Source: Nomia melanderi
Lineage: Eukaryota > Arthropoda > Insecta > Hymenoptera > Halictidae
Direction of reading: 5' to 3'
Assembly (NCBI RefSeq): GCF_051020985.1
Contig: NW_027475148.1
Coordinates: forward strand, 434,001 to 498,000
Length of the DNA stretch: 64,000 nt
Of this stretch, positions 52,198 to 63,924 are shown in pieces. Each line of letters opens with the position of its first letter. The first letter of the stretch is position 1. Position numbers and translations under genes: made by a program. Below the pieces are notes generated by a model. The model saw only the letters and a list, made by a program, of their open reading frames with translations. It searched no databases and was not told the DNA's origin.

Positions 52198-53072
52198 AGC
52201 ACCCGAGATATCATCAGATATATATTGGATTTTTCCATGACCCTGAGTGTCCGGCCCCATGAGACGGTGGTTTTCTCGGCCCCTGGTGGTCCGAGGTCGT
52301 TCGAGCTGCACAGATTCATGCGCCAGGGCCTCCTACAGACAAAGCACTTTGATTTATTGCGCTATCTGTAATAGCACCCGAGATATCACCATATATATAT
52401 TGGATTTTCCCCTGACATTCAGTGCCCGGCCCTATGAGACGGTGGTTTTCTCGGCCCCTGGTTGTCTGAGGTCGTTCCTGCTGCACAGATTCATTCGCCA
52501 GTGCCTCCTACAGACAATGCACTTTGATTTATTGTTCTACCTCTAATAGCACCCGGGATGTCAACAGATATGTATTGGATTTTTCCCTGACCCTGAGTGA
52601 CCGGCCCCATGAGACGGTGGTTTTCTCGGCCCCTGGTGGTCCGAGGTCGTTCGAGCTGCACAGATTCATGCGCCAGGGCCTCCTACAGACAAAGCACTTT
52701 GATTTGTTGCGCTATCTCTAATAGCACCCGAGATATCGCCGGATATATATCGGATTTTTCCCTGACCCTGAGTGTCCGGCCCCATGAGACGGTGGTTTTC
52801 TCGGCCATTGGTCGTCCGAGGTCGATCCCGCTGCACAGATTCATGCGCCAGGGCCTCCTACAGACAATGCACTTTGATTTATTGCGCTATCTGTAATAGC
52901 ACCCGAGATATCACCATATATATATTGGATTTTCCCCTGACATTGAGTGCCCGGCCCTATGAGACGGTGGTTTTCTCGGCCCCTGGTTGTCTGAGGTCGT
53001 TCCTGTTGCACAGATTCATTCGCCAGTGCCTCCTACAGACAATGTACTTTGATTTATTGTTCTACCTCTAAT
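52198..53072 (+). repeat. Five monomers between E1 and E2 with local duplicates
   Basis: Units 52198 and 52548 share GTCGTTCGAGCTGCACAG and ACAAAGCACTTTG at a 350-bp spacing. Units 52373 and 52898 share ACCATATATATATTGG, GAGTGCCCGGCCCTATGAG and GGTTGTCTGAGG at 525 bp. Short overlapping periods of two and three monomers coexist here. Confidence 0.82.
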
Positions 53073-54298
53073 AGCACCCGAGATGTCAACAGATATATAA
53101 TGGATTTTTCCCTGGCCCTGACAGTCCAGCCCCATGAGACGGTGGTTTTCTCGGCCCCTGGTGGTCCAAGGCGGTTCCCGGTGCACAGATTCATGCGACA
53201 GGGCCCCCTGCAGATAATTCACTTTGATTTATTGCGCTATCTCTAATAGCACCCGAGATATCACCGGATATATATTGGACTTTACCCTGACCCTGACAGT
53301 CCGGCCCCATGAGGCGGTGATTTTCTCGGCCCCTGGTAGTCCGAGGTCGATCCCGCTGCACAGATTCATGCCCCAGGGCCGCCTGCAGATAATTCACTTT
53401 GATTTATTGCGCTATCTCTAATAACAGCAGAGATATCACCAGATATATATTGGATTTTTCCCTGACCCTGAGTGTCCGGCCCCATGAGACTGTGGTTTTT
53501 TCGGCCCCTGGTGGTCCGAGGTCGTTGCCGCTGCACAGATTCATTCGCCAGTACCTCCTACAGACAATGCACTTTGATTTATTGCGCTATCTCTAATAAC
53601 ACCCGAGATATCACCAGATATATAATGGATTTTTCCCCGACCCTGACAGTCCGGCCCCACGAGACGGTGATTTTCTCGGCCCCTGGTGGTCCGAGGTCGA
53701 TCCCGCTGCACAGATTCATTCGCCAGTGCCTCCTACAGACAATGCACTTTGATTTATTGTACTATCTCTAATAGCACCCGAGATATCAACAGATATATAT
53801 TGGACTTTTCCCTGACCCTGACAGTCTGGCCCCATGAGGCGGTGATTTCCTCGGCCCCGGGTGGTCCGAGGTCGATCCCGCTGCACAGATTCATGCGCCA
53901 GGGCCGCCCGCAGATAATTCACTTTGATTTATTGCGCTATCTGTAATAGCAGCCGAGATATCACCAGATATATATTTGGACTTTTCCCTGACCCTGACTG
54001 TCCGGCCCCATGAGGCGGTGATTTCCTCGGCCCCGGGTGGTCCGAGGTCGATCCCGCTGCACAGATTCATGCGCCAGGGCCGCCCGCAGATAATTCACTT
54101 TGATTTATTGCGCTATCTCTAATAGCACCCGAGATATCACCAGATATATATTGGATTTTAACCTGACCCTGAGTGTCCGGCCCCATGAGACGGTGGTTTT
54201 CTCGGCCCCTGGTGGTCCGAGGTCGTTCCCGCTGCACAGATTCATGCTCCAGAGCCTCCTACAGACAATGCACTTTGATTTATTGCGCTATCCGTAAT
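53073..54298 (+). repeat. Block E2: seven-monomer partner of E1
   Basis: Repeats E1 with two monomers missing and one added: unit 53948 is a fresh tandem copy of 53773. Unit 53948 is 176 bp because of an extra T in ATATATTTGGACTTTTCC. Confidence 0.83.
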
Positions 54299-55174
54299 AG
54301 CACCCGAGATATCATCAGATATATATTGGATTTTCCCCTGACCCTGTGTGTCCGGCCCCATGGGACTGTGGATTTCTCGGTCCCTGGTGGTCCGAGATCG
54401 TTCCCACTGCCCAGATTGACGCGGCAGGGCCTCCTACAGACAATGCACTTTGATTTATTGCGCTATCTGTAATAGCACCCGAGATATCACCAGATATATA
54501 TTGGATTTTCCCCTGACCCTGAATGTCCGGCCCCATGAGACTGTGGTTCTCTCGGCCCCTGGTGGTCCGAGGTCGTTCCCGCTGCCCAGATTGACGCGGC
54601 AGGGCCTCCTACAGACAATGCACTTTGATTTATTGCGCTATCTGTAATAGCACCCGAGATATCACCAGATATATATAGGATTTTTCACTGACCCTGAGTG
54701 TCCGGCCCCATGAGACGGTGGTTTTCTCGGCCCCTGGTGGACCGAGGTCGTTCCCGCTGCACAGATTCATGCGCCAGGGCCTCCTACAGACAATGCACTT
54801 TTATTTATTGCGCTATCTGTAATAGCACCCGAGATACCACCAGATATATATTGGATCTTTCACTGACCCTGAGTGTCCGGCCCCATGAGACTGTGGTTGT
54901 CTCGGCCCCTGGAGGTCCGAGGACGTTCTCGCTGCACCGATTCATGCGCCAGGGCCTCCTGCAGATAATTCACTTCGGTTTATTGCGCTATCTCTAATAG
55001 CACCCGAGATATCACCAGATATATATTGAATTTTCCCCTGACCCTGAGTGTCCGGCCTCATGAGACTGTGGTTTTCTCGGCCCCTGGTGGTCCGAGGTCG
55101 TTCCCGCTGCGCAGATTCATGCGCCTGGGGCCTAATACAGACATTGCACTTTGATTTCTTGGGCTATCTGTAAT
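54299..55174 (+). repeat. Five monomers including the first TTGACGCGG variants
   Basis: Units 54299 and 54474 carry CCCAGATTGACGCGGCAGG in place of the usual CACAGATTCATGCGCCAGG, a variant seen again at 57450, 59375 and 59550. The last unit (54999) is 176 bp because it reads CGCCTGGGGCCTAATACAG, a form that returns at 60425 and 60776. Confidence 0.83.
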
Positions 55175-56224
55175 AGCACCCGAGATATCACGAGAAATAT
55201 ATTGGATTTTTCCCTGACCCTGAGTGCCCGGCCCCATGAGACGGTGGTTTTTTCGGCCCCTGGTGGCCCGAGGTCGTTCCCGCTGCACAGATTCACGCGC
55301 CAGGGCCCCCTACAGACAATGCACTTTGATTTATTGCTCTGTCTCTAATAGCACCCGAGCTATCACTAGATATATATTGGATTTTTCCCTGACCCTGAGT
55401 GCCCGGCCCCATGTGTCGGTGATTTTCTCGGACCCTGGTGATCCGAGGTAGATACCGCTGCACAGATTCATGCGCCAGGGCCTCCTGCAGATAATTCACT
55501 TTGGTTTATTGCGCTATCTGTAATAGCACCCGAGATATCACCAGATATGCATTGGATTTTCCCCTGACCCTGAGCGTCCGGCCCCATGAGACTGTGGTTT
55601 TCTCGGCCCCTGGTGGTCCGATGTCGTTCCCGCTACACAGATTCATGCGCCAGGGCCTCCTACAGACAATGCACTCTGATTTATTGCGCTATCTGTAATA
55701 GCACCCGAGATATCACCAGATATACATTGGATTTTACACTGACCCTGAGTTTCCGGCCCCATGAGACTGTGGTTTTCTCGGCCCCTGGTTGTCCGAGGTC
55801 GTTCCCGCTGCACAGATTCACGCGCCAGGGCCTCCTACAGACAATGCACTTTGATTTATCGCGCTATCTGTAATAGAACCCGAGATATCACCAGATATAT
55901 ATTGGATTTTTCCCTGACCCTGAGGGCCCGGCTCCATGCGTCGGTGGTTTTCTCGGCCCCTGGTGGTCAGAGATCGATCTCGCTGCACAGATTCATGCGC
56001 TAGGGCCTCCTGCAGACAATGCACTTTGATTTATTGCGCTATCTGTTATAGCACCCGAGATATCACCAGATATATATTGCATTTTTCCCTGACCCTGAGT
56101 GTCCGGCCCCATGAGACGGTGGTTTTCTCGGCCCCTGGGGGTCCGAGGTCGTTCCCGCTGCACAGATTCCTGCGCCAGGGCCTCCTGCAGATAATTCACT
56201 TTGGTTTATTGCGCTATCTCTAAT

Positions 56225-56749
56225 AGCACCCGAGATATCACAAGATATATATTGGATTTTTCCCTGACCCTGAGTGCCCGGCCCCATGCGTCGGTGGTTT
56301 TCTCGGCCCCTGGTGGTCAGAGATCGATCTCGCTGCACAGATCCATGCGCTAGGGACTCCTGCAGACAATGCACTTTGATTTATTGCGCTATCTGTTATA
56401 GCACCCGAGATATCATCAGATATATGCTGGATTTTTACATGACCTTGGGTGACGGATTCCGAATATCTGTAATTTTCTCGGCCCCTGGTGGTCCGAGGTC
56501 GTTCCTGCTGCACAGATTCATTCGCCAGTGCCTCCTACAGACATTGCACTTTGATTTATTGCGCTATCTGTAATAGCACCCGAGATATCACCAGATATAC
56601 ATTGGATTTTACACTGACCCTGAGTGTCCGGCCCCATGAGACTGTGGTTTTCTCGGCCCCTGGTTGTCCGAGGTCGTTCCCGCTGCACAGATTCACGCGC
56701 CAGGGCCTCCTACAGACAATGCACTTTGATTTATCGCGCTATCTGTAAT
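56225..56749 (+). repeat. Block F trimer, copy 1
   Basis: First unit has ACAAGATATATATTGG, CCATGCGTCGG and GATCCATGCGCTAGGG; the second is of the divergent class; the third has ACATTGGATTTTACACTGAC. The GATCGATC palindrome in the first unit creates a ClaI-type site that is rare in the rest of the array. Confidence 0.8.
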
Positions 56750-57274
56750 AGAACCCGAGATATCACCAGATATATATTGGATTTTTCCCTGACCCTGAGT
56801 GCCCGGCCCCATGCGTCGGTGGTTTTCTCGGCCCCTGGTGATCAGAGATCGATCTCGCTGCACAGATTCATGCGCTAGGGCCTCCTGCAGACAATGCACT
56901 TTGATTTATTGGGCTATCTGTTATAGCACCCGAGATATCACCAGATATATATTGGATTTTTCCCTGACCCTGAGTGTCCGGCCCCATGAGACGGTGGTTT
57001 TCTCGGCCCCTGGGGGTCCGAGGTCGTTCCCGCTGCACAGATTCATGCGCCAGGGCCTCCTGCAGATAATTCACTTTGGTTTATTGCGCTATCTCTAATA
57101 GCACCCGAGATATCACCAGATACATATTGGATTTTACCCTGACATTGAGTGCCCGGCCCTATGAAACGGTGGTTTTCTCGGCCCCTGGTTGTCTGAGGTC
57201 GTTCCTGCTGCACAGATTCATTCGCCAGTGCCTCCTACAGACAATGCACTTTGATTTATTGTTCTACCTCTAAT

Positions 57275-57624
57275 AGCACCCGAGATGTCAACATATATGT
57301 ATTGGATTGTTCCCTGACCCTGAGTGACCGGCCCCATGAGACGGTGGTTTTCTCGGCCCCTGGTGGTCCGAGGTCGTTCCCGATGCACAGATTCATGCGC
57401 CAGGGCCTGCTGCAGATAATTCACTTTGGTTTATTGCGCTATGTCTAATAACACCCGAGATATCACCAGATATATATTGGATTCTCCCCTGACCCTGAGT
57501 ATCCGGCCCCATGAGACTGTGGTTTTCTCGGCCCCTGGTGGTCCGAGGTCGTTCCCGCTGTCCAGATTGACGCGGCAGGGCCTCCTACAGACAATGCACT
57601 TAGATTTATTGCGCTATCTGTAAT
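57275..57624 (+). repeat. Block F dimer, copy 1
   Basis: Units 57275 (AGATGTCAACATATATGTATTGG region, CCGATGCACAG) and 57450 (CTATGTCTAATAACACC upstream, TTGACGCGG) recur at 59200 and 59375, 1925 bp (11 monomers) downstream. Confidence 0.8.
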
Positions 57625-57799
57625 AGCACCCGAGATATCACCAGATATATATTGGATTTTACCCTGACCCTGAGTGTCCGGCCCCATGAGACGGTGGTTT
57701 TCTCGGCCCCTGGTGGTCCGAGGTCGTTCCCGCTGCACAGATTCACGCACCAGGGCCTCCTACAGACAATGCACTTTGATTTATTGCTCTGTCTCTAAT

Positions 57800-58324
57800 A
57801 GCACCCGAGCTATCACTAGATATATATTGGATTTTTCCCTGACCCTGAGTGCCCGGCCCCATGCGTCGGTGGTTTTCTCGGCCCCTGGTGGTCAGAGATC
57901 GATCTCGCTGCACAGATCCATGCGCTAGGGCCTCCTGCAGACAATGCACTTTGATTTATTGCGCTATCTGTTATAGCACCCGAGATATCATCAGATATAT
58001 GCTGGATTTTTACATGACCTTGGGTGACGGATTCCGAATATCTGTAATTTTCTCGGCCCCTGGTGGTCCGAGGTCGTTCCTGCTGCACAGATTCATTCGC
58101 CAGTGCCTCCTACAGACAATGCACTTTGATTTATTGCGCTATCTGTAATAGCACCCGAGATATCACCAGATATACATTGGATTTTACACTGACCCTGAGT
58201 GTCCGGCCCCATGAGACTGTGGTTTTCTCGACCCCTGGTGGTCCGTGGTCGTTCCCGCTACACAGATTCATGCGCCAGGGCCTCCTACAGACAATGCACT
58301 CTGATTTATTGCGCTATCTGTAAT
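57800..58324 (+). repeat. Block F trimer, copy 2
   Basis: Nine monomers (1575 bp) after copy 1. The first unit starts AGCACCCGAGCTATCACTAG, unlike copies 1 and 3, then agrees. The third unit diverges in its second half (GGTCCGTGGTCGTTCCCGC), matching 55525 better. Confidence 0.8.
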
Positions 58325-58499
58325 AGCACCCGAGATATCACCAGATATACATTGGATTTTACACTGACCCTGAGTTTCCGGCCCCATGAGACTGTGGTTT
58401 TCTCGGCCCCTGGGGGTCCGAGGTCGTTCCCGCTGCACAGGTTCATGGGCCAGGGCCTCCTGCAGATAATTCACTTTGGTTTATTGCGCTATCTCTAAT

Positions 58500-59024
58500 A
58501 GCACCCGAGATATCACAAGATATATATTGGATTTTTCCCTGACCCTGAGTGCCCGGCCCCATGCGTCGGTGGTTTTCTCGGACCCTGGTGGTCAGAGATC
58601 GATCTCAGTGCACAGATCCATGCGCTAGGGCCTCCTGCAGACAATGCACTTTGATTTATTGCGCTATCTGTTATAGCACCCGAGATAACACCAGATATAT
58701 GCTGGATTTTTACATGACCTTGGGTGACGGATTCCGAATATCTGTAATTTTCTCGGCCCCTGGTGGTCCGAGGTCGTTCCTGCTGCACAGATTCATTCGC
58801 CAGTGCCTCCTACAGACAATGCACTTTGATTTATTGCGCTATCTGTAATAGCACCCGAGATATCACCAGATATACATTGGATTTTACACTGACCCTGAGT
58901 GTCCGGCCCCATGAGACTGTGGTTTTCTCGGCCCCTGGTTGTCCGAGGTCGTTCCCGCTGCACAGATTCACGCGCCAGGGCCTCCTACAGACAATGCACT
59001 TTGATTTATCGCGCTATCTGTAAT
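58500..59024 (+). repeat. Block F trimer, copy 3
   Basis: Four monomers (700 bp) after copy 2. It agrees with copy 1 in all three units, including GGTTGTCCGAGG and GATTCACGCGCCAGG in the third. The middle unit (58675) starts CCGAGATAACACC. Confidence 0.8.
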
Positions 59025-59199
59025 AGAACCCGAGATATCACCAGATATATATTGGATTTTTCCCTGACCCTGAGTGCCCGGCCCCATGCGTCGGTGGTTT
59101 TCTCGGCCCCTGGTTGTCTGAGGTCGTTCCTGCTGCACAGATTCATTCGCCCGTGCCTCCTACAGACAATGCACTTTGATTTATTGTTCTACCTCTAAT

Positions 59200-59549
59200 T
59201 GCACCCGAGATGTCAACAGATATGTATTGGATTTTTCCCTGACCCTGAGTGACCGGCCCCATGAGACGGTGGTTTTCTCGGCCCCTGGTGGTCCGAGGTC
59301 GTTCCCGATGCACAGATTCATGCGCCAGGGCCGGCTGCAGATAATTCACTTTGGTTTATTGCGCTATGTCTAATAACACCCGAGATATCACCAGATATAT
59401 ATTGGATTTTCCCCTGACCCTGAGTATCCGGCCCCATGAGACTGTGGTTTTCTCGGCCCCTGGTGGTCCGAGGTCGTTCCCACTGTCCAGATTGACGCGG
59501 CAGGGCCTCCTACAGACAATGCACTTTGATTTATTGCGCTATCTGTAAT
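59200..59549 (+). repeat. Block F dimer, copy 2
   Basis: Partner of 57275-57624 with few differences, including GGCCGGCTGCAG versus GGCCTGCTGCAG. Confidence 0.8.
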
Positions 59550-59899
59550 AGCACCCGAGATATCACCAGATATATATTGGATTTTCCCCAGACCCTGAGT
59601 GTCCGGTCCCATGAGACGGTGGTTGTCTCGGCCGCTGGTGGTCCGAGGTCGTTCCCGCTGCCCAGATTGACGCGGCAGGGCCTCCTACAGACAATGCACT
59701 TTGATTTGTTGCGCTATCTGTAATAGCACCCGACATATCACCAGATATATATTGGATTTTCCCCTGACCCTGCGTGTCCGGCCCCATGAGACTGTGGTTT
59801 TCTCGGCCCCTGGTGGTCCGAGGTCGTTCCCGCTGCACAGATTAATGCGGCAGGGCCTCCTACAGACAATGCACTTTGATTTATTGCGCTATCTGTAAT

Positions 59900-61649
59900 A
59901 GCACGCGAGATATCACCAGATATATATTGGATTTTTCACTGACCCTGAGTGTCCGGCCCCATGAGACGGTGGTTTTCTCGGCCCCTGGTGGTCCGAGGTC
60001 GTTCCCGCAGCACAGATTCATGCGCCAGGGCCTCCTACAGACAATGCACTTTGGTTTATTGCGCTATCTGTAATAGCACCCGAGATAACACCAGATATAT
60101 ATTGGATTTTTCCATGACCCTGAGTGTCCGGCCCCATGAGACGGTGGTTGTCTCGGGCCCTGGTGGCTCGAGGTCGTTCCCATTGCACAGATTCGTGCGC
60201 CAGGGCCTCCTACAGACAATGCACTTTGGTTTATTGCGCTATCTCTAATAGCACCCGAGATATCACCATATATATATTGGATCTTTCACTGACCCAGAGT
60301 GTCCGGCCCCATGAGTCGGTGGTTTTCGTGGCCCCTGGTGGTCCGAGGTCGTTCCCGCTGCACAGATTCATGAGCCAGGGCCTCCTGCAGATAATTCACT
60401 TTGGTTTATTGCGCTATCTGTAATAGAACCCGAGATATCACCAGATATATATTGGATTTTACCCTGACCCTGAGTGTCCGGCCCCATGAGACTGTGGTTT
60501 TCTCGTCCCCTGGTGGTCCGAGGTCGTTCCCGCTGCACAGATTCATGCGCCTGGGGCCTAATACAGACAATGCACTTTGATTTCTTGGGCTATCTGTAAT
60601 AGCACCCGAGATATCACCAGATATATATTGGATTTTTCCCTGACCCTGAGTGTGCGGCCCCATGAGACGGTTGTTGTCTTGGCCCCTGGTGGTCCGAGGT
60701 CGTTCCCGCTGCAGAGATTCACGCGCCATGGCCTCCTACAGACAATGCACTTTGATTTATCGCGCTATCTGTAATAGAACACGAGATACCACCAGATATA
60801 TATTGGATTTTTCCCGGACCCTGAGTGCCCGGCCCCATGAGACGGTGGTTTTCTCGGCCCCTGGTGGTCCGAGGTCGTTCCCGCTGCACAGATTCATGCG
60901 CCTGGGGCCTAATACAGACAATGCACTTTGATTTCTTGGGCTATCTGTAATAGCACCCGAGATATCACCAGAAATATATTGGATTTTTCCCTGACCCTGA
61001 GTGTCCGGCCCCATGAGACGGTGGTTGTCTCGGCCCCTGGTGGTCCGAGGTCGTTCCCGCTGCACAGGTTCATGCGCCAGGGTCTCCTACAGACAACGCA
61101 CTTTGATTTATTGCGCTATCTGTAATAGCACCCGTGATATCACCAGATATATGCTGGATTTTTACATGACCTTGGGTGACGGATTCCGAATATCTGTAAT
61201 TTTCTCGGCCCCTGGTGGTCCGAGGTCGTTCCCGCTGCACAGATTCATGCGCCAGGGCCCCCCACAGACAATGCACTTTGATTTATTGCGCTATCTGTAA
61301 TAGCACCCGAGATATCGCCAGATATATATTGGATTTTTCCCTGACACTGAGTGTCCGGCCCCATGAGACTGGTTTTCTCGGCCCCTGGTGGTCCGAGGTC
61401 GTTCCCGCTGCACAGATTCATGCGCCAGGGCCTCCCGCAGACAAGGCACTTTGGATTATTGCGCTATCTGTAATAGCACCCGTGATATCACCAGATATAT
61501 GCTGGATTTTTACATGACCTTGGGTGACGGATTCCGCATATCTGTAATTTTCTCGGCCCCTGGTGGTCCGAGGTCGTTCCTGCTGCACAGATTCACGCGC
61601 CAGGGCCTCCTAAAGACAATGCACTTTGATTTATTGCGCTATCTGTAAT
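59900..61649 (+). repeat. Ten mixed monomers between blocks F and G
   Basis: Includes two 176-bp units with CCTGGGGCCTAATACAG (60425 and 60776), a 173-bp unit at 61302 that lacks GT in GAGACTGGTTTTCTCGG, and two divergent-class units (61127 and 61475). The dimeric alternation 60425/60776 (351 bp) is a small local HOR. Confidence 0.83.
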
Positions 61650-62349
61650 AGCACCCGAGATATCACCAGATTTATATTGGATTTTTTCCTGACCCTGAGA
61701 GTCCGGCCCCATGAGACGGTGATTTTCTCGGCCCCTGGTGGTCCGAGGGCGTTCCCGCTGCACAAAATCGTGCGCCAGGGCCTCCTGCAGATAATTCACT
61801 TTGGTTTATTGCGCTATCTCTAATAGCACCCGAGATATCACCAGATATATATTGGATTTTCCCCTGACCCTGAGTGTCCGGCCCCATGAGATGGTAGTTT
61901 TCTCGGCCCCTGGTGATCGGAGGTCGTTCCCGCTGCACAGATTCATGCGCCAGGGCCTCCTGCAGATAATTCACTTTGGTTTATTGCGCTATCTGTAATA
62001 GCACCCGAGATATCACCTGATATATATTGAATTTTCCCCTGACCCTGAGTGTCCGGCCCAATGAGACTGTGGTTTTCTCGGGCCCTGGTGGTCCGAGGTC
62101 GTTCCCGTTGCACAGATTCATGCGCCAGGGCCTCCTGCAGATAATTCACTTTGGTTTATTGCGCTATCTGTAATAGCACCCGAGATATCACCAGATATAT
62201 ATTGGATTTTCCCCTGACCCAGAGTGTCCGGCCCCATGAGACTGTGGTTTTCTCGGCCCCTGGTGGTCCGAGGTCGTTCCCGCTGCACAGACTCATGCGC
62301 CAGGGCCTCCTACAGACAATGCACTTTGATTTATTGCGCTATCTGTAAT
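61650..62349 (+). repeat. HOR block G1: four-monomer unit, 700 bp
   Basis: Four monomers: 61650 (CAGATTTATATTGG, GCACAAAATCGTGCGCC), 61825 (GAGATGGTAGTTTTC), 62000 (ACCTGATATATATTGAATTT, GGCCCAATGAGAC) and 62175 (GACCCAGAGTGTCC, CACAGACTCATGC). Directly repeated by G2 at 700 bp. Confidence 0.9.
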
Positions 62350-63049
62350 AGCACCCGAGATATCACCAGATTTATATTGGATTTTTTCCTGACCCTGAGA
62401 GTCCGGCCCCATGAGACGGTGATTTTCTCGGCCCCTGGTGGTCCGAGGGCGTTCCCGCTGCACAAAATCGTGCGCCAGGGCCTCCTGCAGATAATTCACT
62501 TTGGTTTATTGCGCTATCTCTAATAGCACCCGAGATATCACCAGATATATATTGGATTTTCCCCTGACACTGAGTGTCCGGCCCCATGAGATGGTAGTTT
62601 TCTCGGCCCCTGGTGATCGGAGGTCGTTCGCGCTGCACAGATTCATGCGCCAGGGCCTCCTGCAGATAATTCACTTTGGTTTATTGCGCCATCTCTAATA
62701 GCACCCGAGATATCACCTGATATATATTGAATTTTCCCCTGACCCTGAGTGTCCGGCCCAATGAGACTGTGGTTTTCTCGGGCCCTGGTGGTCCGAGGTC
62801 TTTCCCGTTGCACAGATTCATGAGCCAGGGCCTCCTGCAGATAATTCACTTTGGTTTATTGCGCTATCTCTAATAGCGCCCGAGATATCACCAGATATAT
62901 ATTGGATTTTCCCCTGACCCAGAGTGTCCGGCCCCATGAGACTGTGGTTTTCTCGGCCCCTGGTGGTCCGAGGTCGTTCCCGCTGCACAGACTCATGCGC
63001 CAGGGCCTCCTACAGACAATGCACTTTGATTTATTGCGCTATCTGTAAG
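62350..63049 (+). repeat. HOR block G2: second four-monomer unit, 700 bp
   Basis: Same four monomer types in the same order as G1. I count about eight single-base differences, including GTTCGCGCTG near 62630, GTCTTTCCCG near 62800, AGCGCCC near 62875 and CTGTAAGAGC near 63047. Confidence 0.9.
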
Positions 63050-63224
63050 AGCACCCGAGATATCACCAGATATATATTGGATTTTACACTGACCCTGAGT
63101 GTCCGGCCCCATGAGACTGTGGTTGTCTCGGCCCCTGGTGGTCCGAGGTCGTTCCCGCTGCACAGATTCACGCGCCAGGGCCTCCTAAAGACAATGCACT
63201 TTGATTTATTGCGCTATCTGTAAT
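63050..63224 (+). repeat. Single monomer interrupting the G HOR
   Basis: An ordinary unit with GGATTTTACACTGACC and GATTCACGCGCCAGG lies between G2 and G3. Its right half matches the unit at 61475, which precedes G1. It looks like the monomer that flanked the original G unit. Confidence 0.8.
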
Positions 63225-63924
63225 AGCACCCGAGATATCACCAGATTTATATTGGATTTTTTCCTGACCCTGAGAGTCCGGCCCCATGAGACGGTGATTT
63301 TCTCGGCCCCTGGTGGTCCGAGGGCGTTCCCGCTGCACAAAATCGTGCGCCAGGGCCTCCTGCAGATAATTCACTTTGGTTTATTGCGCTATCTCTAATA
63401 GCACCCGAGATATCACCAGATATATATTGGATTTTCCCCTGACCCAGAGTGTCCGGCCCCATGAGACTGTGGTTTTCTCGGCCCCTGGTGGTCCGAGGTC
63501 GTTCCCGCTGCACAGATTCACGCGCCAGGGCCTCCTAAAGACAATGCACTTTGATTTATTGCGCTATCTGTAATAGCACCCGAGATATCACCAGATTTAT
63601 ATTGGATTTTCCCCTGACCCTGAGTGTCCGGCCCCATGAGACGGTGGTTTTCTCGGCCCCTGGTGGTCCGAGGTCGTTCCCGCTGGCCAGATTCATGCGC
63701 CAGGGCCTCCTACAGACAACGCACTTTGATTTATTGCGCTATCTCTAATGGCACCCGAGATATCACCAGATATATATTGCATTTTTCCCTGACCCTGAGG
63801 GTCCGGCCCCATGCGACGGTGGTTTTCTCGGCCCCTGGCGGACCGAGGTCGTTCCCGCTGCACAAAATCGTGCGCCATGGCCTCCTGCAGATAATTCACT
63901 TTGGTTTATTGCGCTATCTCTAAT
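63225..63924 (+). repeat. Decayed third copy of block G
   Basis: Unit 63225 matches 61650 and 62350. The next unit, 63400, begins like 62175 (GACCCAGAGTGTCC) but ends like 61475 (CACGCGCC, CCTAAAGAC), so the second and third G monomers are missing. Units 63575 and 63750 are mixtures carrying the TTTATATTGG or GCACAAAATCGTGCGCC markers. Confidence 0.82.

Larger units (their letters stand above)
55175..59899 (+). repeat. Block F: irregular HOR domain, 27 monomers
   Basis: Related monomers recur at spacings of 4, 5, 9, 11, 13 and 15 units, with no single period. One trimer recurs at 56225, 57800 and 58500. Its first unit reads CCATGCGTCGGTGG and AGAGATCGATCTCGCTG; its second is divergent class (56400, 57975, 58675); its third reads ATATACATTGGATTTTACAC. 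A dimer at 57275 recurs at 59200 (1925 bp). Units 55875 and 56750 repeat at 875 bp. The modules are shuffled, not in fixed order. Confidence 0.82.
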
